The notes beneath the pieces are model-generated. The model worked only from the letters and a program-made list of their open reading frames with translations. It was not told the origin of the DNA and made no database searches. The translations under genes and the position numbers were made by a program. A stretch of DNA of 64,000 nt from assembly GCF_029873635.1 (NCBI RefSeq), contig NC_080428.1, positions 63,421,957 through 63,485,956 of the forward strand, in the 5' to 3' direction. This document shows positions 47,388-57,869 of the stretch, in pieces (within the stretch, counting starts at the first letter, position 1; every line of letters begins with the position of its first letter). The DNA is from Malania oleifera (Eukaryota > Streptophyta > Magnoliopsida > Santalales > Ximeniaceae).

Positions 47388-50041
47388 ATGGTAGGAAGCT
47401 CAAGTAGTGCTCCGATGACGGTATTATTATATATAGAGGGGAACATCATAACCGGATTAGATGGTGTTAGGTATAGTAGTCGGCTAGTTCGACCTATTCG
47501 AATTGGGCGTAGGTGTAAATTAAGTAAATTATATACGAAGATATATAAAATATTTGCATATTGATCCAAATCAATATGCATTGCGGGCGAGCGCAAGATA
47601 CCCTGCGCGAGAGTTAAATAATACAACCTTCTACGAGGCTGTTCCCATATCAGATGATTATGGGTTGCGCATTGTATTGGATGCACACTGTGTTAGTGAG
47701 ACATATTTAACGATGCAATTGTATGTCGAGACCATTCCTCAAATGGGTGTAATAGTGGTTAGGCAGCCAGACGCGCCCGCGGAGCAATTGGATGAGGTCG
47801 GTGAAGACACCGAACAAACACATCAGGTCGATGTTGGTGCAGAGGTTTGTGCTATGTCTACGGTCGATTTTAACGAATATCCGGGATTGTCATTTAAGCT
47901 ATCGGCGTACGAAGCACCTATTCCTCACACATTTCCGCAGGGAGGTTGCGAAGACATCCTGAGTGCGGAACCAGCATCATGGTTTGCCATTGCGAACGAC
48001 GGATTGGACAAGGGCATGAACATTACGAACGATGTTCATCTTGAAGACGAACACATGCACGAGCAGGAAATGGGTGAAGGGTTAAGTGATGTCCCCGATG
48101 ATGTGAACTTACCCTACCATGACACGGACGACACAACGTTTGATGCGCAATTCATGGGCGAGCTTCCGATGTACGGTCATATTGACCTAGATGCTGTAGA
48201 TTTAACTGCGGTCGATGAGCTTCCTATACGTGTGGCTTGTTGGGAAGAATCCTCTGAGTTGAGTAAGGGGATGCTTTTCAGATTAAAGGATCACCTGATC
48301 GTCGCAGTGCGAATATATCATGCTCGCTCCCACCATGACTTCCACGTGGTGCGATCTACCCCTGAGTTGTGGGTTGCTAGGTGTAAGGACCACGATTACG
48401 CATGAGATTACGTGTCATGTATCAGATGATACACCATTTATTCAAAATCACCCAATATGGTGGTCAGCACACGTTTCTTAATGAACTTCTATCACAAGAC
48501 CATAACCAAATCACTTCGTCCCTCATTGCTGTGAAGATAGTGAATATGATCAAGGGAGATGCGTCGACGTCGATCGCTACATTGAATGAGTTCATAGATC
48601 GTCGATTCGGGTATTCAATCTCTTATAAGAAGGTTTGGTTGGGCAAACATAAGGCAATAGCCCAAGTATGCGGTGATTGGGAGAAATCATATGAAACGTT
48701 ATCGAAATGGATAGAAGCGATGCGCGCGTACAATCCTGGACTATAGTCAGGTGGAGGTCAACTCCTGTTCTAGGTAGCGAGAACAGCGCAACCTTCGTAT
48801 CTGTATTTTGGTCATTCCTAGCATCTATTCAGGGTTTTTGTCACAACCCTACCGTTATATGTGTGGACGGGACACACTTGTACAGTAAGTACAAGGGCAA
48901 ACTCCTTATTGCAACGTGCCCCGATGCAAATAGGCAAATATTTCCCCTTGTATTCGCTATTGTGCAAGAGGAAAGCCTCGACATATGGAATTGGTTTCTG
49001 TGTTGTCTCTGTTTGATTATCGACAGGGACGACATTTGCCTCATATCAGATCGACATCCAAGGATTATCGCGGCGGTGCAGCACAATCCTGATCGGCAAC
49101 CACCATGTGCGCACCACCAATTCTGCCTTCGACATGTGGTGAGCAACTTTAATATAAAAGTGCGGAGTGTCAATATGAAGCGAATGGCTGAGCGAAGGGG
49201 AAGGGAGCATCAGGTGAGAAAATTTTACAAGTGGATGGAGAGGATATTCGATGAGGGTGGAGAGCCAGACAAGTCGTTCTTCGATCAGATCCCTCCTCAT
49301 ATGTGGACTCAGTGCCATGACGGTGGAAAGAGGTATGGAAACATGACCACCAACCTAGTCGAGTGTTTCAAAGCCGTCCTAAAAGGTGCACGTAGCCTTC
49401 CCATAACGGCTCTTTTGCAACTAACATTTTATCGCGTTGCACATTATTTTAATAGCCGACGGGAGGCTGCTCGTAACGCAATATCTAGAGGAAATACATT
49501 GACTCCGCATATATTGCTAGCGATGGAAATAAGGAAGCTGAAGGCGATCGGACAACGAGTCACGACGTTCAACCGGTATAGGGGTACTTTTAGCATCACG
49601 ACTGCACAGATGGGACCCCATAAAGGAAACAATGTCCAAACTTTGAGCATCCAGAGGCACGAATGCTCCTGTGGGAAGTGGCAATCTTTACACTATCCCT
49701 GCTCTCACCTTCTTGCAGCCTATGTCGAGACATGGCTAAATGCAAGCCAGTATGTTGAGCCATATTGGAGCACTACCAAGCACTATGCAACATATGTTGC
49801 CGAATTTCATCCAATTATGCATGAGGCATATTGGCCAACTTCCTCGTTGCCGAAATTGCAAGCAAATCCTGTATATGCTCGACATAAAGGTTGGCTTAGG
49901 AGCTCACGTATACAAAAGGAGATGGATGCCCGGGAAGGTCGGAAAAATATCACGTGTAGCATATGTCGTCAAGAAGGACATAACCTCACTAGATGTCCGA
50001 GAAGGACACAACTTAGGGATGCAGCTGGACCTTCGCACTGA
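47388..50041 (+). pseudogene. MURA-type transposase of the MULE (three frameshifts)
   Basis: This encodes a MuDR/MULE transposase, the DDE enzyme that cuts and joins Mutator ends. The frame starts at ATG 47388 (MVGSSSAPMTVLLYIEGNII). An acidic region follows, then the MuDR DNA-binding part (about 48240-48400; LFRLKDHLIVAVRIYHARSH, LWVARCKDHDY). The catalytic core is at about 48850-49400, with the three acidic positions in ICVDGTHLY, LISDRHPRI and MTTNLVECFKA. A SWIM zinc finger (CSCGKWQSLHYPCSH, about 49666-49710) and a CCHC knuckle (CSICRQEGHNLTRC, about 49955-49995) close the protein. Three frame changes (near 47552, 48402 and 48735) separate otherwise well-conserved segments. The last frame (444 codons) is intact to its stop at 50041. 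Confidence 0.92.
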
Positions 50042-50486
50042 CCTATAACTTATAGGTTAAGGCGATTTGCCTACTCGCAGTCCTCAAGTCTCGACAAGTT
50101 TTCAGCTACCATGCTACTTCCTCCTTCTAAACAAGGTGATTATAAATAAGTTAGCCACATCCATTTACGTGAAATTCATGAACTTGGGCTTGGCTAAGGA
50201 GAGCCTTTTTCCTAGATTCCAAATGTAAGATCCTCAAGCCACTTTCCTTTTTCAGTGAACACATCTCCTTCCATGCTTAATTTGGCTCTGAGCAATTGAG
50301 TCACTGTGTTCATCAATAGAGAATAGTGCATCTTGAGATAAAAACTCGGTGAGATATTTTCATTTGTACACATTTAGGATAAACACTGAGATTTTCGTTC
50401 AGTTCCACCATACAAAGCGGCCGTGACAGGTACTCAATTCTGATGATTTTTATGTTTATGCTTTAAATATGCTGGCTTGTTTGCAG
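50042..50486. other. Spacer between transposase and PMD genes
   Basis: 445 bases without a recognised frame, probably the transposase 3' UTR and the PMD promoter or leader. A tttgcag acceptor-like site at 50481-50487 directly precedes the first PMD-like codons, so an upstream leader intron is possible. Confidence 0.4.
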
Positions 50487-52710
50487 GATTGATCCAGGGT
50501 TGTCCGATACTAGTGTACTAAGTATGGGCGATCGTCACCGGTCCAGTCGGGTGTGGACCGATTCGCATGTTGACGTGTTATATTATTGAGGGGGCAGTCA
50601 GAGCGTACAGGATAGGATAGGCGCAGACCCTCACATTATTGATTGGATACGTGATGCGAGTTTTTATGGGATATATCAAATTGTCCATATCCAGTTGGAT
50701 TAGCATCTTGTGACTGCGTTGGTGGAGCCAATGGAGGCCAGAGACACACACTTTCCACTTGTTGCACGGGGAGGCGACTATATGTTGTGGTGTTGTTTGG
50801 GCTACCAATTGATGGGTTTCCCGTCATTGGTCGTACAGCTAGACCAGTACAGGAGGGAGGCACCGGTCAGGGGGGAGCACTTCGCCGCATATGCAAGAAA
50901 TTGTGAGGAGTGGTGCCTCCAGATGGTGAGCTTGTTGGTGCCCGCATTCACATGCGGTTTCTAGAGGGGGAGATGTTTCACCAACTTCTGGCTGATGCCG
51001 ATGATCACACTGTAACGTGTCACACACGTGCCCTATCGGGAAGTAACGCACACTTGATGTTCCTTCCACTCCTCGCGGAGCGAGCAGAGATACGCCATCA
51101 TAGTTGGGGCTCTGCGACGTTAGCGTGGCTGTACCAGGAGATGTGCTGCGCCGTTGACATTTCCCACTCACAGATCAGAGGAGCACTCTGCTTATTGCAG
51201 GTTTGGATGTGGGAGAGATTCACGTCATTAGCTCCTACGCGCCGTGGTCTCCGGCGTTTTATTTAGAGGGACGAGGACGGACGCCCAATTGACCCAGCTC
51301 CACTCGCATGTAGGTTAGTAACTCCACTTACAATCATTTTCTTGTATAAGTGGTACGTATATTAAGTTGTACTACGTACTGGTGGTTACACCTTGTTAAC
51401 TTACGTTTCATTTTGTACAGGTGGAGGGATCAGTTGTTAGTGCCTAATGTTGTGCAACACACGCCGCCTTGGTACAGATTCGAGCTGGACATGCACCGGG
51501 AGCACGAGGTAGTCTCGGTTATGTGTATTGACAGTATTTTGCATTATTTGGAGATATTCCCGTCCCACCTCTTACATTTACTATATGTATACGAGCAATT
51601 CGTATGGGTGCCCTACAATGATGACATTGTTGCCAACCTACTGACTGGCTATGCAGTTGGGTCGGACCTCTGGGTTGCCCGAGTGCTACTCATATGTTTT
51701 CATATTGTCGAGTGGCATCTCCCAGGCCGAGTGATGTGCCAGTTTGGCTTTCGACAGGACATCCCTAGCCGCTTCTGTACTTTGGGGGTCGATGTACGTG
51801 GGGACGACATGCACGAGATTGATGGTCGCGGTCGGGGGAACACAGATTGGGCTGCCGAGCACGCGATGTAAGTGAGTATGTGGGGACATAGGTGGGAGTA
51901 CATCGTGGAGGGAGTGCGGGCGAACGGCCCGATGGGTCCGGAGGATCCGTATTACACGTGGTATAGGTCGATCACACGTTGCTTCGTAGATAGGACTGCA
52001 GCGAACTACATGAGCCTCGTACGCTTACTCAAATGTATACCTAATTTGTTACCATTTACATTAGCAGTTCAATGTTGTAACCACTATTTTCGTATGCTGC
52101 AGGTTGACGTATTACACCAGGTCGACTTGCTATCATCAAACCCCACTGTGAGCAATTTAGCGAGAGCTGGTTTGGACATTGTCTACAAGGACGGGTGACG
52201 GATCCCTACCCCACGCCAGCCCCCAGCACCACGAGGTGGTCGAGCAGCTCCAGTACAAGGGGGTCGAGCAGTTACCTCCAACCGTCCATCGAGTCTGGCC
52301 TTCTCACTGCCTATTGTACATGAGGAGTACGTGTTTGGGCCATCTGCATCGTATGCCCCATCGACAGCTACTGATTTTGTAGGACCCTCCAGTAGACCAG
52401 CGAATTATCAATCTGACTCTTCCACGACACCGTCGATGTCTTACTTACTAGATGACCCTTTCGATGCGGAGGAGGTGGACGCACCCAGGTTGCCACCTCG
52501 AACTCGTCTAGAGACTACATACGACATAGCTCCCCGTCCGCTTCACCTAGAGATAGATTATCTAGTACCTATGGGCGGAGACGACAGACATGCAGCCCCT
52601 TGATGTGACCGGATGCCAGACGCGGACAAGCAGCCAGGTGAGGGTAGACACAGACGGTAGCCACCCCGACACCGAAGACGACCTCTACGCGGTACCGAGT
52701 AGGCGATATA
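50487..52710 (+). pseudogene. Plant mobile domain (PMD, MAIN-like) gene in the MULE
   Basis: The translated segments fit the plant mobile domain (aminotransferase-like/MAIN family): DPGLSDTSVLSM and DRHRSSRVW (from 50487), then DPHIIDWIRDASFYGIYQIV, HLVTALV and RPETHTFHL-like codons (50620-50760). Next come NAHLMFLPLLAE and WGSATLAWLYQEMC (51050-51150), RWRDQLLVPN and YEQFVWVPYNDD (51421-51630), and YTWYRSITRCFVD (51955-51995). Two GT-AG introns are visible: 51314-51420, which joins AG to G as an Arg codon, and about 52035-52102. The usual ATG before DPG is ATT here. Several stops and small shifts occur in the first exon and one stop follows NTDWAAEHAM, so this copy is decayed. Genic PMD proteins (MAIN, MAIL1) act in silencing and genome integrity; the transposon versions have no established role. 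Confidence 0.82.
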
Positions 52711-52735
52711 TGTATTTGGTAATTACTTCATACTT

Positions 52736-52912
52736 TCATTTGTACATCAGATATATGTTTACAACTTCATTTGTACATAATGTATTTATTCATTATTCAT
52801 TTGTGCATAATGTATTTATTCATGACTTCATTTGTACAGCATGTATTTGTTTTGAATATATCATTTGTACATAATGTATTTGTTTGGAGTATCATTTGTA
52901 CATAATGTAATT
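52736..52912. repeat. Short AT-rich tandem repeats (atttgtacataatgtattt)
   Basis: The 19-base word atttgtacataatgtattt or a close variant recurs about six times at 25-40-base intervals between the PMD gene end and the 149-bp array. No function is recognised. Confidence 0.8.
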
Positions 52913-52968
52913 TTCTTAATTCTGAATCTATAGAGCACCCCTAGGTAAAGTGCCAAGCAGGTATCATT

Positions 52969-53770
52969 TAGTATAGTAATTTGATATATTGAATGTATAC
53001 GAATCTTGTGAATGTAACGTTGTGAACATACTGGTATCAATTGTATTTGAAGAATGTTTTCTTTGCACAGGTGCATGGATGGATTTGCTCAATTTGTAAA
53101 CAGGACTCTGCCGAAATTAGTATAGTGTTGTGATAGGTTGAATGTATACAAATGTCGTGAATGTAACGTTGTGAACATACTGGTATCAATTGTATTTGAA
53201 GAATGTTTTCTTTGCATATGTGCGTGGATGGATATGCTCAATTTGTAAACAGGACTCTGCCGAAATTAGTATAGTGTTGTGATAGGTTGAATGTATACGA
53301 ATCTCGTGAATGTAACGTTGTGAACATACTGGTATCAATTGTATTTGAAGAATGTTTTCTTTGCACAGGTGTGTGGATGGATATGCTCAATTTGTAAACG
53401 GGACTCTGCCGAAATTAGCATAGTATTTTGATAGGTTGAATGTATACGAATCTCGTAAATGTAACGTTGTGAACATACTGGTATCAATTGTATTTGAAGA
53501 ATGTTTTCTTTGCACAGGTGCGTGGATGGATATGCTCAATTTGTAAACAGGACTCTGCCGAAATTAGTATAGTATTTTGATAGGTTGAATGTATACGAAT
53601 CTCGTAAATGTAACGTTGTGAACATACTGGGATCAATTGTATTTGAAGAATGTTTTCTTTGCACAGGTGCATGGATGGATATGCTCAATTTGTAAACAGG
53701 ACTCTGCCGAAATTAGTATAGTGTTTTGATAGATTGAATGTATACGAATATCGTGAATGTAACGTTGTGA
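52969..53770. repeat. 149-bp tandem array (about 5.4 copies)
   Basis: The marker 'gctcaatttgtaaacaggac' starts at about 53086, 53235, 53384, 53533 and 53682, an exact 149-bp period. A partial unit lies on each side. Units are nearly identical apart from a few substitutions. Each unit contains 'tttctttgcacaggtgc', a good match to a plant 3' splice site. The array lies directly downstream of the PMD gene, so the unit may derive from its last intron/exon border. Confidence 0.93.
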
Positions 53771-54656
53771 AATATAATTTAGTCTCTCTATTTATGCTTT
53801 TTAGGTTTTATTTCTACTTTTATTTTCACAATATTAAAAGTAACACCAAACGGGCCGTGAGGAAAAAGCAAAGAATTCAATTAGGTGCAATTCAACTTGA
53901 ATAGGGTGGAAATGTATACTTAGTAAAAGAGCTGCATGATATGATGATTTATCTTTAGAACTACCCAAAAAAAAAAAAATCCTAAAAAGTGTATACTGAG
54001 CCATTTGTATTTCTACAACATTTGGTTCGTTGCATCATTGTCTCCTTCCACTTTCGGATGCTTCAGAATTGTGTTACTCAAAATACAAAATTTTCATGAA
54101 CATAAGAATTTTAATGTTTTAATCACAAACATATTGCTAATAGATTCTTCGGCATGGAGCATTAATCTTTTGTTCATAATAAGATTGATATGGAAAGGAG
54201 GGTATGTCTTATTTTTTAAAATATAATTTAAGATTTTTTGTTAATTATTACCAAGTTGTGAATCTGGATATGAATGAACAACTTCAATGAAAAATTTTTA
54301 TTCTCGATAATGGAATTTGAACTAAACGAGGGAAAACATTGGAATACTTTGGAATCATTGAATGCACAAACCAAATGCCAAGCAAAGGCACAATAGAACC
54401 AATCATAAAATCAGAAATGTAATGACAATCTAAAATGTAGAAAGTTAAACATGAGCCATACAGAAATAATAACCTGCGATCTGTAAAGGAGGAAGTTCTA
54501 TCAACTCCTATTGATAACGGATGCATATATGATGAAGAAGTTAAAGTTAAAAAACATTAAATGCAGGACAGTGTTGTCCCAACTCTATATGCTAGAACAT
54601 GTTAATAACATAGAAGAAGGAAATAATTTACAAATCTCTAAATTTTGTAGGATTCA
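53771..54656. other. MULE interior, no recognised gene
   Basis: AT-rich sequence without a convincing frame. Part of it (about 54290-54656) lies just past the stop codons of the minus-strand captured fragment and could be that gene's 3' UTR. Nothing else is recognised. Confidence 0.4.
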
Positions 54657-55140
54657 TGAAGGGTGAAAGGGTTTTAACATTTGGAAATGTAAAGACAATC
54701 CAAGGGGGGATTGTTGTCTGAAGGAGAAGCAGAATCAGAATTTAGTTTCTCTCAGCTACTCTCTGCCTTCTCTTCATTACTGCCTACCCTACCGAACATT
54801 GAACTACTCTTCTTCTCTGGTGAAATCCAAGGATTCTCTACAGGCTTCAAAATGTCCGTCAGCAGCTTCTGGCCTACTAGCTGAGGCTGCTGCTTATTAT
54901 CTTGTCCTCTCTTCTTTTATGCTGCTGTCGCTGCTGATTTGGCATTTGTTGCTGCTTGTTTTATTCCACCCCCATTTTTTCCCACTTCTGGGCTAGCAGC
55001 TACCACCTCCACCTTAAAATCTTCATCGCTAAAATCATCGTTTTCATGTTCCCCATCAGATATCTCTGTAACAGTTAACGGATTTTTCTGTGCTGCAGCC
55101 CTTGATACTTTCTTCCTCGCTGGCACTTGGGGAATTTCAT
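54657..55140 (-). pseudogene. Captured host-gene tail, topoisomerase II-like
   Basis: On the minus strand one frame reads EIPQVPARKKVSRAAAQKNP, an acidic EISDGEHENDDFSDEDF patch, an Ala-rich stretch ending in a stop, then KKRGQDNKQQPQLVGQKLL, DILKPVENPWISPEKK and SSMFGRVG. This pattern (basic/Ala-rich linker, acidic patch, GQKLL...ISPEKK...GRVG) resembles the C-terminal tail of plant DNA topoisomerase II as I remember it; the identification is not certain. At least two in-frame stops make it non-functional. No catalytic core is present, and it lies inside the MULE on the opposite strand to the transposase. It is most simply a gene fragment captured by the transposon (Pack-MULE behaviour). Confidence 0.45.
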
Positions 55141-55229
55141 GTTAATTCCCAACATCAAGAACAATAAGTTTTGAAATGAGCAGAAGACTCGATAAGTATA
55201 ATTGTAGTAGTCATTGGAGGAGTAATGAC

Positions 55230-55930
55230 TAGTCTATCTAATCTGAGATCATCAGGGTATTTCCTTACTTGGACAAATGGTACGGTTTGAAGCAAATTGG
55301 CCAGGGCGATTGCTAATCAGAGATGGATTCTAGGGGATCCGAGAGCTATGGTTGAATTCCTTTTCCCTGGGATTCTCTTTAATCACTCGGTGTGCCTAAT
55401 TTCCCTGTTTGAATAGGGGTGTCTGGGAAGACGATCTTTAAAAATTTTCAACATGCGGACTCTAAACCATAATTTTCTCGACATTATCAAACAAGGTTGG
55501 GATGCACAGGTCCAGGGCTTTGAGCAATTCAAATTGGTGAGGAGAACCAGATTATGTCAAGATGTGCCAACCACCTAGATGCAGTGCTTCAACTTTTTGA
55601 GGAATGGGACCTCAATCATTCTAGCTCATCCATTTGCTATAACTTCTGGATAACTAAAGGAACTACGGTTCCTTGGTCCATGGTGGTTTGGAAGAGTGGA
55701 AGTACCCCTATACATGCTTTCACTCTTTGGTTGGGAATTATAAGGAAACTACCTACTTGTGATAGGCTTATTGGGTTTGAAGGAAACCTGTATTGTTCCT
55801 TTTGGTTGGTAAAAGAGTTGGTCTGGCCTCTATTGTTTATCTCATATGGAATGCCAGAAATCGGAAAAGGTTTGAAGGAAAATTCGTATCCCCAATGGAG
55901 TTGATTGTGACAATTTAGAAATATATATAC
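55230..55930 (+). pseudogene. LINE (L1-like) debris
   Basis: About 55240-55400 reads like the end of an L1 endonuclease (FTWTNGT, then an SEMDSRGSE-like segment with stops). About 55554-55904 is an open frame resembling the zf-RVT region after plant LINE reverse transcriptase (VVWKSGSTPIHAFTLWLGII, LPTCDRL and a GNLYCSFWL segment), although the usual Cys/His spacing is incomplete. The RT domain that should lie between is missing, so this is an internally deleted or composite fragment inside the MULE. Confidence 0.6.
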
Positions 55931-56290
55931 ACAGTATTAGGCCAAAAGGCCCCTAGATTGCTTAGGCTCTCTTAAGATCCTGAGTGTTGACTTTATTGCG
56001 TGTAATTTTGATGGGGCTCATTTCCCTCCTATATCTACCTAGTGTTCCATGTAAATACTCATTTTGATCAATATATTTACTTTTCGATCAAAAACACAAT
56101 ATGATAAATTGATGGATCATCGACTCTCTTTGTGCTACAGATAGCAGCAATAAATGGAACATAACATTTAAATATTTCCTACTCAATAATAAAATATATA
56201 AGATTTTCCTATTTAATTAAATATAATTACTGTATATTTATAGTGTATGATTGTTATATATTACATTTTAACTAAATTACAAATTATAAA
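55931..56290. other. AT-rich MULE interior, no gene
   Basis: No coding potential is seen. About 55930-56090 may be a LINE 3' UTR (ends tttttgatcaaaa), but no poly-A tail or target duplication is clear. Confidence 0.4.
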
Positions 56291-56296
56291 TTAAGC

Positions 56297-56474
56297 AAAT
56301 CTCACTATTTTGAGTAGAAAGATTTTCTTAAATCCCGCTACTCCAAATAGCGATATTTAAAGGCGAGGCCCTATTCTTGCAAAGACGCGTGGCAGCAAAC
56401 TCTCACTACTTGGAGTAGCGAGATTTGTTTAATGTCAACACGTGGCAAATCTCGCTACTTGGAGTAGCGAGATT
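56297..56474. repeat. Right subterminal palindrome ladder (four copies)
   Basis: Palindromes related to those at the left end occur at about 56297-56324 (decayed), 56330-56358, 56398-56426 and 56447-56474. Spacing is shorter (33-68 bp) than on the left. The outermost copy is the best preserved and lies within the terminal inverted repeat. Confidence 0.82.
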
Positions 56475-56560
56475 ACGTCAGAGTCATTCTGGGAAATATT
56501 TCCCTGAAAGAGGTATTATAATATATTTAAAAAAAAAAAGATAATCCAGGAAAAAAACTC
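56435..56560 (-). repeat. Right terminal inverted repeat of the MULE
   Basis: The reverse complement matches 44563-44690. It ends 'ccaggaaaaaaactc', followed at once by the duplicated gcccccttg at 56561-56569. Confidence 0.9.
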
Positions 56561-56569
56561 GCCCCCTTG

Positions 56570-56724
56570 GCCTCCACGCAAAATCTTTTACTTGTACGAT
56601 CAAGACTTCAAGGGAATAGCTCCTCTGATTATGAGTCGTAAGTCAATAGGATCATAATTTATATAAATGTTATATGATGTAGCAATTTACAAACAAAACT
56701 AAAAACTTAGAAGGGGAGAGTAAA
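56570..56724. other. Spacer between the MULE and XTH copy C unit
   Basis: 155 bases with no gene or recognised repeat; possibly the original intergenic sequence next to the MULE target. Confidence 0.4.
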
Positions 56725-57158
56725 ATGACCTTATGAATAACATGACATAGAACACCAAAAAGCCAAATTTGTGAATATAAGTTTTGGATAGGAATTTGAT
56801 GGATGGATAATGTTTTAAATTTTTATGCCCCCTTCATAATTAATTAATTTATGATTGTGATTGCCAAGGCAGTTTGATAAAAATGGACCCTTAATTATTA
56901 TTTAGAAGCAAATATTAGAATTTAGGTAATTAATATATCCGAAAAAGCAGTGTTGGTCCGCGCAATCTTCAAGTTTTACAACATCGAATTAACGTGATTG
57001 TAGAGGGTATTATTACATGGTACATCAATTAAAACAATTGAATATATATATATATAAATATATACCATGGTACTAAATAATGAAAGAATAAATTAATTAA
57101 ATGGGATTGAAGACCAAAAAAAAAAAGAAAAAAAAAAAAGTGACTGGATCCTCTTCAA
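56725..57158. repeat. 3' flank of XTH copy C (duplicated unit)
   Basis: It matches 5876-6080 plus 25991-26205 (copy B flank) and about 61000-61387 (copy D flank) with small indels. The uninterrupted version here (aattaatatatccgaaaaagc at about 56930) shows exactly where the Tekay element entered the copy B flank. Confidence 0.88.
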
Positions 57159-57869
57159 TTAAGGCATGCTGGAGGTGCACTCTGGAGGGAGACCTTGTGG
57201 GAAGCGCTTCGTGTCCGTGCAATAATTGTAAATCATGTAGTTTTGCTGAACCCATTTTAGTCTTTCTTGACTTGTAGAATCCAACTCCTGAGTGAGCCAC
57301 GAATTCGCAGTACCAGAGGTTGAAGAAGATGGAGGTGAACTACATGAAGATGCTCCGGAGGACCACACACAAGCATCAGCAATGTAATTCTTGTAGGAGG
57401 CGGTGAAGGGTGCTTGGGTCCAGTCTGCCTTCACCAGCCCACCTCTTGTGGCCCAATCATCCGCATTCCAAAGACTGGAGTATATTCTCATCGGCTGATT
57501 TTTAGGAAAGGGAACACCCATTGATTCCATGTTCTTGAATTCCCTAATAGGCGTGCCATCCACAGAGAAGCTGAAACAGAGACACGGTCAAGATGTTAAA
57601 AAACATAAATTTAGATCGAACTGGGTTCGCTGGAACTGTGTATATAATTTATTTTGTCACTTTAGTTGGGAGTACATATACTTACATTATGGCTTGAGGA
57701 TTCCAGAGGATGGAATAGGTGTGAAAGTCAGCAGTGGGATCAAACCACAAATAGAATTGCTGCTCCCTATTGCCTTTGCCTTGGCCGAAAACATTGGTAT
57801 GAAGAATGTAGGGATCTCCACTCAAGTTCCCCAAGAATTCGAAGTCTATCTCGTCGTGGGTCGATCCTA
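57159..57869 (-). pseudogene. XTH copy C, missing exon 1 and the start of exon 2
   Basis: Exon 3 (57159-57570) is fully open and encodes [20 protein letters not shown] through ECTSSMP and a stop. Exon 2 (57686-57869) is open and keeps the catalytic [11 protein letters not shown] box, the NLS glycosylation site and the [20 protein letters not shown] segment. The intron between them (57571-57685) has GT-AG ends. At 57869 the homology stops 12 bases short of the expected exon 2 start, and copia integrase sequence begins. There is no promoter, signal peptide or exon 1, so it cannot make a normal enzyme. Exon 3 differs from copy D by only a few residues (DACVWSS here, DACVCSS in D), so truncation is recent or gene conversion has kept the copies alike. 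Confidence 0.92.

Larger units (their letters stand above)
44563..56560 (+). mobile_element. Mutator-like element (~12 kb) with transposase and PMD genes
   Basis: Ends are inverted repeats: ggagttttttcccagattat on the left, gagtttttttcctggattat as the reverse complement of the right, continuing with high similarity for about 120-130 bp through gaatgactctgacgtaatct. Perfect 9-bp flanks (gcccccttg) complete the case. Inside, left to right: palindrome ladder, a 2.5-kb leader, MURA-type transposase (47388-50041), PMD gene (50487-52710), short and 149-bp tandem repeats (52730-53770), a captured host-gene tail (54657-55140, minus), LINE debris (55230-55930), and the right palindrome ladder. The transposase has three frameshifts and the PMD gene has stops, so this copy is probably non-autonomous now. 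The well-kept ends and duplication suggest a fairly recent insertion. Confidence 0.92.

Noticed and set aside
52969-53770. Possible CRISPR-like or satellite centromere array
   Set aside because: Units are contiguous 149-bp repeats without unique spacers in a plant genome, and five copies inside a MULE do not make a centromere.
54799-55145. Plus-strand Ser/Leu-rich frames (two overlapping)
   Set aside because: The minus strand of the same bases has a coherent acidic/basic protein tail; the plus frames are shadows.
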